Below are positions 32,697-43,165 of a stretch of 64,000 bases of DNA, piece after piece. The notes beneath the pieces are model-generated. The model made no database searches, was not told the origin of the DNA, and worked only from the letters and a program-made list of their open reading frames with translations. The translations under genes and the position numbers were made by a program. Position 1 is the stretch's first letter. Each line of letters starts with the position of its first letter. The stretch is from contig NW_026251725.1 of the NCBI RefSeq assembly GCF_025024155.1, positions 1 to 64,000 of the forward strand, in the 5' to 3' direction. The DNA comes from Gamsiella multidivaricata (lineage: Eukaryota > Mortierellomycota > Mortierellomycetes > Mortierellales > Mortierellaceae).

Positions 32697-34062
32697 TCTT
32701 TGTTCATAATTGTGCTACGCTGTTCAACAGAAAGTATCAATGCACGGCGTCCATATCGAGCGTCATCTTATTACTAGAATAATACTGTATCTTCTATTAT
32801 TATTTTTTGCTTGACCACCAATTCCACGCTGGTAGATAGTGATAGGCAGAGATATAATGAGTTAATGGATAAAGAGAAAAGTATATGTGCAATATGGAAG
32901 AGAAGGAGGAGATAGAAGAGAGAGAGAGATGGAGAGAAAGTCAGAGTAGGAAAAGGATATAGATACCGAAAGAGCGGGAGAGAGTAAAAAAAAGTGTGAA
33001 AAAGGGTGTGGAATGTGCCCCGGAAAGATGGTGTCCTCTAGATGACGTTCATGGGTATAAGCTATCCATGAACAGGATCGTCGCCATGTCGATCCACTTT
33101 GCCTGCAAATAAAATTTACTAGCCTTTCATAGTTATTGTGTCCAGGCAGGGTTCTCTTACCACGGAGCAAAATTATCACACCTTATGTAGCCTAATAGGG
33201 GATGCAGGGCTGGACTTTTAACCCTCCCCGGAGTGGTGGCAGGCTGTCAGCTGGCCTTGCTTCGCCTCCCACTGTCCCATGTCGGTGTGCGGGTGACTGT
33301 CGTGGCCCTGGCTTTTTATCATATTTTATTTTTGTTGAAGCCAGATCCCCTCAGGCGTGCAGGCGTGCAACAGGCTGCATTGTCCGTGGCCCTGGCGCCA
33401 TGATGTACCCGTTTTCCTCTATTTGCACGTGCTCTCTCCAAGTACGCCAACCCATTAAATGCACGGCCCTTACTTGCACGCCCTGTGAATGAGCTGCACG
33501 ATTCCTCAACTGCATGCCTTTATTTCCTCCGCCATCGCCCACCCTTCCTGTGCCCTTTTTGCTCTCATTCCGTCCTCCTTCTGCCATGAAAATCGGTTCC
33601 CTGTAGACGTGCTTATTGCTTCCTTTGGGCCATGGATCAATGGTACCGCTAAAGCGATGGCCAAACGGTCAATAACACATTAATGTAGTAGTAGTAGCAT
33701 ACCCACTGTACGTTTCTGACCTCTGAACTGCAAAGGCAATCGGGTATTTGACAGTGTGCTTTTCAGCGACAACAACAGAGGGGGTGCAGTGAAGGATGGT
33801 GGAGCTGGAGGGGTGAAGAAGCAGAAAGGAACGAGAGTGAGGGAAGAAGGAAAGAGAATGAAGTCCAAGAACGCATGCGCTTTTTTTTATTTGTTCCTAC
33901 AGAGGTGAAGAATAGACCATTTCGATGCATTGTGGATATAGTATGGAACAATTAAAACATTAGCCAGGCGATCCTTCAATAAACTACGGTCTATCTTTCC
34001 CCCACCCTTTCCTTCCTCGCCTCCTCTATGTTCCTGTCTTCCTAACACTCACATCCCTGCGT

Positions 34063-34461
34063 CTACTTCTCAATAATAGCATGCGGGTTGCCGAGTGGAC
34101 GTTTCTCCCTGTAATTACTCTCGTGCTCGTCTTTCCCCTCCGTTGCCGCCCCCGAGGGTCCTTTGGTCGTCGGTGGTGGATTATACACCACAGGCATGAT
34201 CCCAAGATGCTGTTGCTGCGCGCCCGCATAGCTATTTCCTCCTTCCACATACCCTGTACCCGCCAGCCCACCACTCATCAGCACCAACTTCATCGAATCC
34301 GGCGATGCATGCGCTGTATCCCACTCTAGTGGTGGAGAACCTGTCGTCGTCGCAACCAATGGGTTTGCTGTTTGTCCCCCAGCTGCTGAATAGAAAATCG
34401 GCGGTTGGTAATTATATGTCGCATCCGGATACTGATGCTGCGGCTGGATCGGCAACTGTAA

Positions 34462-34492
<31 letters not shown>

Positions 34493-36105
34493 AACAACAG
34501 CAACCTCCTTTGTAACTCCAATTGCTCCTGATGGCTCTGGAGTTGTGTCCGCACCTGTTGAAGCTCATCATGAGTACTCACTGCCGGCGGCGGTGTCGCC
34601 CACCCGGACCCTTCGCTACCCATATGATCGCTCGCCGTGTCCAATGGGATGGCCTTGTGCTGTTGTTGTCGTCGTCGGAAGACGAAGAACAACACTCCCG
34701 CACAGAGCACCGCTACACCCGCAACGACTCCTCCTGCAGTCGCTCCCGCATTGCTCGAAGATGATCCATCGTTCGAGGGTGAGCTCGTGCTTGTCGCATT
34801 TGGTGAGCTCGAGATAGTCTCGGACGCCCTGGCAGCTACATAAGATGCTGGAGGAGTGTATTGTGTGATCCACGCGTTGTTGTTCAGGTCGTAGATCAAA
34901 ACCGCCGCAGGCGCGGCCGTGTTTGTCGAGTCCACTCCTCCCCAGACCAAGAGCTGGGTACCGGCAATGGTGCAGGCTGTGTAAAGTCTAGGAGGGCCGG
35001 TCAAGCCCTGTCTCCAGGTCTGGCTGACAGTGTCAAAAATAAAGATTTCGCCACTGAATGTGTTGTTGGACAGCCTTCCTCCATAGATTACCATAAGTGA
35101 GCCATCATCATCTATCCCGAAGAGAGAGAATGAGAAATGGTAAGCTAAGATAGTACGGAAGTGAACAAGCCCTAGGCAGCTGCGTATATTTGCGGTACTA
35201 GGCGACATACTCGATGTCATGCACAGGTCTGCTCGCATTGCTGGGGCGATTCCTGATGTGACCTGCCAGAGAATAAAAAAAAAACAGCAAGGGGACCTGG
35301 TGAGTAAAAAATAGATATATAAAACACATGTCGTGAGGAGTCGCGCAGATATCTGATCGCTTACCAATGTGGACCACGCTGAAGTCGAGGGCACAAACTC
35401 TGTTACAGTGTTACCATTTGGAATCGCACCCAATGTAGAATTATACCCGCCAAAATACAGGATACTCTTCCGCTTCTGTGACCAAACATTGGCATAATAC
35501 GCGCGATTCGGAAAAACTGTGGTGGACGGAGGCAATGCGTTCGCTGACATCGTATCCGTCACAAAGTTATAAACGTTCATCGAGTTGCGGTCGGCGGATG
35601 TGTACCCACCCGCAAGATAGACCAACCCAGTGTTAGGGTCTGTCACCGCGCCGATACCCTGATAGTCTCCGTACTGTGCCTGCACTGTCGCTCGAGTCCA
35701 TTGACCAGTAACAACAGAATAATGATAGGCAAAGGCTGAGTTGCCCGAATGGAAGGTAACCATGGTCTTTTGGTCTGCGGAGAAAACAGCGGGGAAAATG
35801 GTTTGCTGGGGTCCATCATTGAGCTGCGTCCAGAGGGGGGTGGTGCTGTTCCAGGAGTTGGCGAGGTCGAGCGAGAAGAATTGGCCATAATTGATAGTGG
35901 CGTATTGACCCCCCAGGACGTAGAGACGTGTGGCGGTCCTGGCAAAGGCGGGACCTGAGACGGTGAGAGGTACAGACGATGTTTGTGCCTGGGAGAGGAG
36001 AGTGAAAGGGTTTGCGAGGAGGAGGATTGCTGCGGCGAGAAGCGAGGAATTTGCAGAAGGGCGACAACGGCTACAGCGCGGCTTCTTGCTGCTGCTGTTC
36101 GCCAT
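34063..36105 (-). CDS. kelch-ectodomain single-pass membrane protein (kelch C)
   Basis: Exons 36105-35365, 35262-35211 and 35111-34063, about 613 aa. Exon 1, both introns and the start of exon 3 are nearly identical to kelch A. I see only a few substitutions in about 1.3 kb, including His to Arg at residue 15 and Thr to Ala in FARTATRL. The tail differs: 10 Gln instead of 6 in the Gln run, a shorter juxtamembrane basic motif (RRRQQQ) and many replacements. The 5' flank instead resembles kelch B (CTTGATCAACAAAAAA before the ATG, absent from A). Same plan as A: signal peptide, kelch propeller, Ser/Thr stalk, TM at about 385-410, Gln-rich tail. No inactivating lesion seen. Confidence 0.85.
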
Positions 36106-37097
36106 GGTTGGAGGTGAAGGTAATGGCGAAGGTGGAGACGAAGGTGGGATAAGCGAGGAACGAGCAGATTCCAAAGTTTTTTTTTTTTGTTGATCAAGCG
36201 AAGGTATGAAAGCGATCGTGGATAAGGTGTGCTGTTCTCATAGACAAGGGGAGAATTCAGGTACGATTGAAACAGCGCAGCGCTAAAAGAGCGGTTATAG
36301 AGGGGAAAGACAGAGTGTGGAATTCAGAGTGGATGAGGGCGAATGCGATGTTGATGCTTGCCTAGGCGTCATTGCAGGCGCTCTCGCCATTCTATTCTTT
36401 CTATTTTGGGCTGGGGCAAAACGATGGACACATAACACAAGCAAAAGACAGGCAGAAGGATGTTCAATGTATGCCGTGCATATTATTAGGAGATTTTAAA
36501 CTTTGACAATTTAGGGCGCGTTATTTGTGACCAAAACGCGATTTTCATAACACTGCCACCTCGAGGACTGAAAATGTTCAATCCAACATGCCTGTGACAT
36601 TTACAGCTCAAAAAATGATGATGAGCGGAGTCAACCTCCAACATGAGCCCCATGCCATTCAAGTCGGAATGCGAACAGCTACTATCCAACCTGGAGCAGC
36701 TCATCATCCTCACGATCCTCTACGATGACAATGAAAGAACAGAGGATGCAATTGTGCTGTATCACCTTGTCGATGGGAGGCAATGGCGAAGGGGAAAGGA
36801 GAAGAAGGTGGAGATGCGTGGTGTGATGGTTGTTCCATGTTGAGTTGTAGATGGATGAGGCAATACAAGCACAAAGCTGAAACCCCAGAAGAGCATGCGG
36901 ATACTGGTTGTGGGCAAACGCAAATGAAGTTCGTCATAGACCAGTGACGAGGTTTGAATGGGCGCGTTATATGGTGCGCTTGTTGTTTGGCGAATGTCAA
37001 TGTTTGGAACCCTCTGTTGTTTTTTAGAGCCCTCAATGGAGCTACAATACTCCCATCGTGAACCTTAGTGAATTTGAGGGTTTAAGGTGTGGCCATT
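36106..37097. promoter_or_regulatory. kelch C promoter and spacer of the inverted block
   Basis: Counterpart of 10743-11579. It keeps GCGCTGCGCTGTTTCAATCG on the minus strand, as upstream of kelch B. Toward the transposase relic it keeps the TTCACTAAGGTTCAC motif near 37057-37072 (minus strand). Confidence 0.55.
36643..36843 (+). pseudogene. short ORF conserved with 10900-11205
   Basis: 66 codons, opposite in strand to kelch C and the transposase relic, just as in the direct block. It shares EQLIILTIL, EDAIVLYHLVDGR and VEMRGVMVVPC with that copy and stops at the same place. Probably a shared fragment of a second mobile element. Confidence 0.4.
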
Positions 37098-38150
37098 CTA
37101 TTCTTCACATCTATGCTTCCTGAGGCCATCCACGGCCATACAAATCTCAATACCATCATCGCCAATGGCTTCGTAGCCATCGTGAATATTGTGGCTGTTC
37201 TCTTGATCATCCTCTGACGACGGCTCCATAATGAAAAGGTTGCCATTTTTATAGGGATCAGCAGCGTTGACCACCTCAAGGGCTCTTGTCCATGCCTCTT
37301 CTCCCATAAGATCCTCATTCAGCACCATCTCTTCATGGTCCTTCTCCTTCTCCTTCTCCTCCTCCTCCTCCTCCTCCTCAGGCCCTTCCACAAAAGGCGT
37401 TGCTGTCGAGGAGGCTTGCGCTGCTCTATTACTGGCTGCATCCTGTCCTCGTCCGATTCTGACACAAGCTTTCCACACACAGACAAAGGCACTGGGAGGT
37501 GTATCTAAAACGCGTCTATCAACCATCGTCTTGAGACTCAAGTGTGGCAGGTTCCCTGTGGTTTGGCTTGCGACCATCTGCTTGATGTCGGCCCAGATAT
37601 TCTCAATTGGTTGGAGTTTTCAATGGTAAGGAGGGGGTTTGTATATAAAGTGGCCACCATTGTCAGATGCAATGTCATGAATGGTATAGCTGGATCGATC
37701 GGGAAGGTCTTTGATGTGCTGCAACATCCACTTTGATTGGTATTCCATCTGGTCGTGTAGTCACCGGCTGTTCATAACCCCCATTCTGAATCCATTTGAT
37801 CATATCATCCACTTTGGTGGATCTGGCAGGCTTTTTATTGATTTTGCGGAAGTGGTATAAAGCGCCGTCCAAGAAAATATTGCAAGAACCATATCCCATT
37901 TGCCAAGGTTGATGCATAGCTGTTTGAAAATCCTGTCGAATAAACCTGCCGAGAAGTTGCCATGATAATTGTGATTGTCAGCAATGATCTTGGAACCAAG
38001 AATCTCCTTTGGGACATTGCATTCCAACGCAGTTTCGTATTGTTTCTTGTCTTCTTTCGGCTTTGTTGCAAGGTGGTATTCCCCGATAGCAGGCCAGATG
38101 TAGACACTGTCTTGCACAAATCGGGCCTGCAGCGGCCGCTTGTTCTCGAT
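37098..38150 (-). pseudogene. inverted copy of the dead DDE transposase
   Basis: Same pieces as 9738-10742: YHGNF, then LDGALYHFRK after a frameshift at the same place, then PPYH followed by an in-frame TGA (37622-37620) before LQPIENIW. The acidic Glu/Lys tail is one Glu longer, and the frame runs past the direct copy's stop to 37098. The region with the first catalytic Asp is absent because homology starts downstream of it. Not functional. Confidence 0.8.
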
Positions 38151-40620
38151 GTTATATTACATCTTCAGTTCGTTCGAAATAAGGCTAACTGAGTTTGAGA
38201 TGTCCTTTTTTGTTGGATTGAGTGATGATGTCCCGAATCTTGGTAGCAAGGTTCTCGTCCAGTACTTTTATAAGTTGTTCCGGTCGGTCAGTCTCCTCCT
38301 TGTTGTCAATGGTTCCAGTTTCTGCGAATGCTACTGCTTTCCTGCAGGTGCGCTTCCCTGCACCAGTCAGAGCCGACAGCTGATGCGATGGTCCCTCCCA
38401 AGGGGCTCCACTCAGTCTTGGGCGGGGGAAGGAGTGTCGGGTGAAGTCAGCTTCTTGAAGACATGTGCCAGGAGTTGTACTCAGGGGGTGCGTAGACTGA
38501 ACTGCCATGCTCATCCTTGAACGTATCGATGCCAATGCTGGCGTCGGCGGGAGACTCAGCGCTCCAAAATGGGTTGTCCGCTTGACCGACTGGACTGACC
38601 GCAGGAAGAGTGCTGTCGTTTGTTAGAGGCGGTCCCCCTGGGCCAGGTACAGGATCTGGAGAAGAGGTGGTGACAGGCTTGTTGTGCTTAGGGGTGACTT
38701 TAGTGGAAGTATCGGCGTAGCGAAGTTGAGAATTGGTTGGGGCCTGCCACTGGTAGCGGATAGGGGAGCTGTTGAGCGATGTCGTGTTGTGATGGGGGGA
38801 GTCGCGTTTTCTGGATTTCTGGACGGAGGAGATTGAAACAAGTCGCATGCTTCTCCTGGGCGAAACATTTAGAAGCTGTGTCTTGGTGGGCGTGGTTTTC
38901 GTAGGCGCGATGACTGGCTCCTCGCAAACAGGGGGATCCAGCAGGAGTAGACACGTCTTTCCGTCCAGACGTAGGTTACGTGTCTTAGAAACCGTCTAGG
39001 GATTAAAGGGGAGATGATGGTGATGGAGTTCTTGATGAGGCAGTTGCGCAGGCGAAAGGCTTCACATGGATTTTGTGCAGGGAGACAAAAAAAAAAGCCC
39101 CATCATGCGTTTGAATTGATCCTCTATTCTAAAAACTCGAGAGTTCTGAGGAACTGCTTTTTGGAGGAACCTTTCGTCCTCCTTTCTCGTCTTTTCCCGG
39201 TGATGACCACCCTGCTTTCCTTCTCTGCTTCACTTTCATTCATTCTTGCTGCATGCTCTCTTCCTTATCGTTCTCTTTCTTTCTATCTGCGGTTCAAACG
39301 TATATGAGTACATTCGTTTTGACACAGATATTCTTCACTTCCTCTCAGCATCTTGACACAGTCTGTTCCATCCCACAAGAATACAGCACCTCAGCCAAAC
39401 CACCGACACCGGGATTCAACAGGGCACTTTGAGAGGAGCTCCTCACAGACCAACTCAGGTCAGCTGCAGGAGCATCGCCTGTTCGTGCTGCTCATTCCGA
39501 TGACAGGATATGCAGCAAATCACGACAGCAGGGACTTTGCTAGATGACAGGTACCAGGGCAAGGAATCTGATGCGCTGAACAAGAGTGGAAGGCTCTGAT
39601 GAACTAGTGAGGCAGCGTTATACATCGCAGTCGGGACACAGGAGAATGATGGTGCACTAACAGCAAACACCGATCTGAATATGCCAATACACACAGCACA
39701 TTCTTTTCGGCCCTGACTTCAATGCGGCGAAAGAGAGACCTACTGGGCGTGAATAGCAGTACCGGAAGCAGGACCTTGGACGCATCTCATAGAGCTCTGC
39801 ATCGTGACAACTGCTCTCTTGTTAATATCTCAGGGCAGCATAGTGCTGTTTGTATGGCCTTTATCTGCAGGTCTACAACAAATCTGAGGATGGCATGCCA
39901 TTTTTCGTAACTACTGAAGATAGATTACCCACAGAGATACGGGGCACAAACGGCATTGCTCCCTCGCATTTTATCGGTCGATGCAGTTGCACGTGGGACT
40001 GAGAGAGGCAACCAGACGGGCCGTTTCTATCTCCGCCTCGATTCGGATATGCTTGCCCATCCTCACCTTTTGATGGGATTCTATTGGCATGAACAAGCGA
40101 GATCAGCTTCTTTATGAGGGCCGGAAACTCTTTTGAACATGTCGCCTGAACCATTCTTCATACTTCAGATTAACACCGTCTGTTCGTACTGAAGACCGCT
40201 GTGCTGAATCAAAGCAGCTTTGCGCTTATTTGAGTTCGATTGATTGTCTACCATTTTAGGTCAAGGACACCGTATTAAGGTTTCGACCCATACACTGTAC
40301 TACTGTGCTCTTTGTTTGCGCGGCCATGTTTAACGATCCGTTCCTACGCATCTTTGCTAGTAGAACTTTTTACTAGGCTCCTTTTATTTTCTTTTCTTTT
40401 CTTTTTTTTATTGCATGATTGTCTCTGAGCTTTGCCCTTCTTATTCGATCAATGTCTGAACGAGCTCCACTTTTCTGTATATGTCCGTCGCATTATGAGC
40501 TGCAAGAATAAATGGCAATCACTATTAAGAGATATGCAGGAATAAAAATGAGGTATATGCAACACATAAAAAACGTATGAAAGCTGCGATGAAATTTGAA
40601 TATAAAAAAAAAACCTCTAG

Positions 40621-40640
40621 GCGTGCTTTGCATAGCACGC
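40621..40640. repeat. perfect 7-bp inverted repeat (hairpin)
   Basis: GCGTGCT, a six-base loop, then AGCACGC. It lies directly after an A/T-rich run. It could be an RNA hairpin or a remnant of an element end. Confidence 0.5.
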
Positions 40641-41534
40641 TTGGATGGCCTCGATCCTATCACCGTAGCCTTGGTCGTAACCGTAAACTCTTGGGCACAG
40701 ATCGCGTCGACCATAGCATTTTGTTGTTTGAAAAGTCAGCGCCTTTGATTTGCCGCTCCTGGTCACAGCTGCAGATGTGGAGCTAATCCGTGCAGACAGA
40801 TCGGCTCGGGTCAAGTGCGGAACGCTCAGAGGACGTCCGCATCCCTGGATCTTTTACCGGGCCCTGTTACATCAGCTCTGGGAGACGTATAAAGCGACTG
40901 CATTCGGTGGCCCAGTTACCCGCAAGATATCCAAAAAAAAAAATGAGAGCTCATCCCTCATATGCCGCATAGATTCCTCCGTGGTGATGTCGTGGCTATC
41001 TGGGTTAGTGAGGAAGGACTAGTTGCTACTGCTGCTGCTGTAGCAAAAAAAAAGTTTGAGCTGTCGGCATGCCCTTAACTGACGCCGGATAATAAACTAG
41101 CCACGCATTGCATATGGGAAGAGGTATTCGAGAAAGAGGGGCGCATGCACCAAAATACTTGCAGATGCATAAGAGGGCCCAGTTAGCGAGACTGTTCTTG
41201 CCGACATCGACGGACCTGCAAGCGACTGGCTAGCAATGGACTTGATGGGTATCAGGGCCCTGGATAGCAGACGTAATTAGATCATCGAGCTTGGCCAGTC
41301 GGACTAGCTCAAAAATTCTCGAGGCACAGCCTGCAATGCGATCCAGGATGCCTTCTAGCGTGCTGAAGTGTCTGCCCACCAACCCGCAGCGCCGGCTTAA
41401 AAAAGAAGGTATCGCCGACAGTCTCGAATTTGATCCATCTTTGATCCACAGGGGTTTCAATCTAGAGGAGCAACGCAGTGCCCCTTCCCTCGACACCCAA
41501 GACGGTCTGTCAGCCACCTTGTGTCCCCGACAAT

Positions 41535-41562
41535 AACTGCGAAAGCCCAACTGCGAAAGCCC
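41535..41562. repeat. 14-bp tandem repeat, 2.5 copies
   Basis: Unit AACTGCGAAAGCCC occurs twice, followed by a third partial AACTGCG. Confidence 0.8.
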
Positions 41563-42237
41563 AACTGCGTAGCGCTACGGGACAGGGTTGCCCTCTCGGG
41601 TAAACAAGCGGCATACAAAGAACTTAAAAAAAGGCTATACGGGAAATCCGCACGATATTTTCACTCGTGGAGTTTCACTCTCTTCACCCACCTGCAGTTC
41701 CCGAAATTTTATATTCCCAGCCTTAAATGTAATATACCTATCAGCTTCAGCAGTTGGCCTGGGTGAGCGAGGATCCATCGCAGGCACCTTACTTAGTGAG
41801 AAAGTGGTGACCAGAGGTGGCAATCGGTCGGATGCGCTGGTGAGAATGCTCGCGCGCATCCTCATTGTGTGGAAGGTACGGTATGGTGGGGATAAGCCAG
41901 CCTATGTTCGTTATGATACTACCCCTTTCCCATATGCATCTTTAGCTGCTAAGCTCCCTCCCTCCCCCTTGCTTCCAACTCTGCCCACTGAATTGCTAGA
42001 CATCCCCTTCCAGAAGCAAACTCGCTACTTTATTCGCTAAGCCTTTTTTCTTTAATGCATGAAACCAACCTTGCAAAGTACGCGCCCCATCTGTTCCCTG
42101 AAATGCGACTCGGCAAGGCCCCTAAAACCCCCATGCCGATGTCCTTCCTCGAACGCCGATTGGCCATTAAGCATAGGACTAGTCCTTGGTCACACAGACT
42201 CTGTTTATTTTAGAGTGGCTATACGCGTCAGATGGCG

Positions 42238-42246
42238 TATAAAAAG
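42238..42246 (+). promoter_or_regulatory. TATA box of the KP4-like gene
   Basis: TATAAAAAG about 270 bp before the ATG at 42510. A GTAAGC near 42360 and a CCAG near 42428 could bound a 5' UTR intron, which would shorten the mature leader. Confidence 0.5.
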
Positions 42247-42509
42247 GGTCGTTCGCCCACCCTCCCTAGGCATCCATCAATCCTCAACAGCAACATCTTC
42301 TCAAGCAACCTCAATCACCCTCGCTCGCAGCCTTCTAAAAACACTTCACCCACCACCTGTAAGCACGCAGCACTTACTGAGCATCGAACAAAACAATATC
42401 TTGGTGCCCTTGGAAATATAACAACCAGAAGTAACTCTCAAGTAACAAATCCCATCGCATCTATTTTCATTCCTTAGGAAAAAAAAATCTCCCTCACCCA
42501 AATCCCACC

Positions 42510-42887
42510 ATGTACAAGTCTCTCGCCCTCCTCGTTGTCCTTGCTGCCTCCCTCGCGAGCACCGAGGCCGGTTACAGCGACAACTGCCACGGCAGTGGCC
42601 TGTGCAACAAGGGCATGGGAGACCTCTGCACCGGCGCCTTCAACCGCTTCACCGATACCACCGTCTACAACGCTTTTACCTCCCGTGTCAACGGAAAATG
42701 CACTGCCATCTACCGATGCGACGGCGATTACCCCAATTTGACCGGTGCACAGATCAAGTCGCTCTTCCAGCCGATCTATGGGGGTCAGGGATGCAAGGGA
42801 TGCGGTAGCCATGCCTTCAATGGTGGTGCGTGTGAGGTCACGCTGAACTACTGCGCGAACTGCCTCGACAGCGGCATTCCTAACTAA
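42510..42887 (+). CDS. small secreted Cys-rich protein, KP4 killer toxin-like
   Basis: 125 aa, single exon, with a CACC ATG start context. Residues 1-20 are a signal peptide ending STEA. The mature part has ten cysteines, which could form five disulfides. The order NCHGSGLC, GKCTAIYRC, GAQIKSLFQPIY, GCKGCGS and a final VTLNYC segment matches the KP4 fold pattern (N-terminal CxGSxxC, central helix, CxxCGS hairpin). KP4-type proteins are calcium channel-directed toxins of fungi, but many cellular homologues have other or unknown activities, and nothing here proves toxicity. AATAAA at 42963-42968 is a likely poly(A) signal. It converges with kelch D, 278 bp away. Being a short Cys-rich secreted protein is certain; the KP4 assignment is moderately sure. 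Confidence 0.7.
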   Translation: MYKSLALLVVLAASLASTEAGYSDNCHGSGLCNKGMGDLCTGAFNRFTDTTVYNAFTSRVNGKCTAIYRCDGDYPNLTGAQIKSLFQPIYGGQGCKGCGSHAFNGGACEVTLNYCANCLDSGIPN

Positions 42888-43165
42888 ACAACAAAAAAAA
42901 AAGAAGTGGTGGTGTTCGGGTTTCCTGTATGTGCCTGAACTATGACCCCTTTTGACTACTACAATAAAATGATTGAAAAAAAAGGCGCATTGTATTGGTC
43001 CTCTGCTAAAAAAAAAAAAGGAAGGCCGGAATTGCTGGTCAACGGATACAAAACATATTGTAGGCTTGAATATCTCGAATGTTTTTTTTTTTTAAATATG
43101 ATCGATGTTATGATATTAGTTGGCTTTTTTCCCTCTGTTTTATAATGTACAAGAACCAGGGTCGT

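Larger units (their letters stand above)
31661..34062. other. 2.4-kb intergenic accessory region
   Basis: No confident gene. It holds a possible small TM ORF (32156-32419) and a TTCACC/GGTGAA motif cluster (32549-32696). The frame at 33202-33492 lacks a family or other support. From about 33960 it becomes the 3' flank of kelch C. Confidence 0.5.
33960..38150 (-). repeat. inverted segmental duplicate of the transposase + kelch block
   Basis: In reverse orientation this follows the order of 9738 to about 13760: broken transposase, spacer with opposite-strand ORF, promoter, kelch gene. Similarity starts abruptly near 38150 (GAACAAGCGG) and fades near 33960, just past a shared GATCGCCT...TTAATTG in the 3' flank. 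Confidence 0.75.
38151..42509. other. 4.4-kb gene-poor accessory region
   Basis: No confident gene. Minus-strand frames at 38447-38848 (133 codons) and 38185-38535 overlap in different frames and may be one decayed coding sequence; a stretch near 38220-38300 (QLIKVLDENLATKIRDIITQ) looks protein-like. A frame at 41230-41550 (minus) is also isolated. A 20-bp hairpin and a 14-bp tandem repeat are listed separately. The last 300 bp are the promoter and leader of the secreted protein gene. Confidence 0.5.

Noticed and set aside
33202..33492. 96-codon Cys-containing plus-strand frame
   Set aside because: No signal peptide, no family, and it lies in accessory DNA with an overlapping antisense frame. 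Chance is more likely.
34063..36174. Continuous 703-codon reading of kelch C (and the 714-codon one of kelch A) as unspliced genes
   Set aside because: The frames run through GT-AG introns at the same positions as in kelch B, where the introns break the frame. Removing them restores the conserved CMTS/NDDGSLMVIYGG sequence. Upstream in-frame starts give UTR-like peptide.
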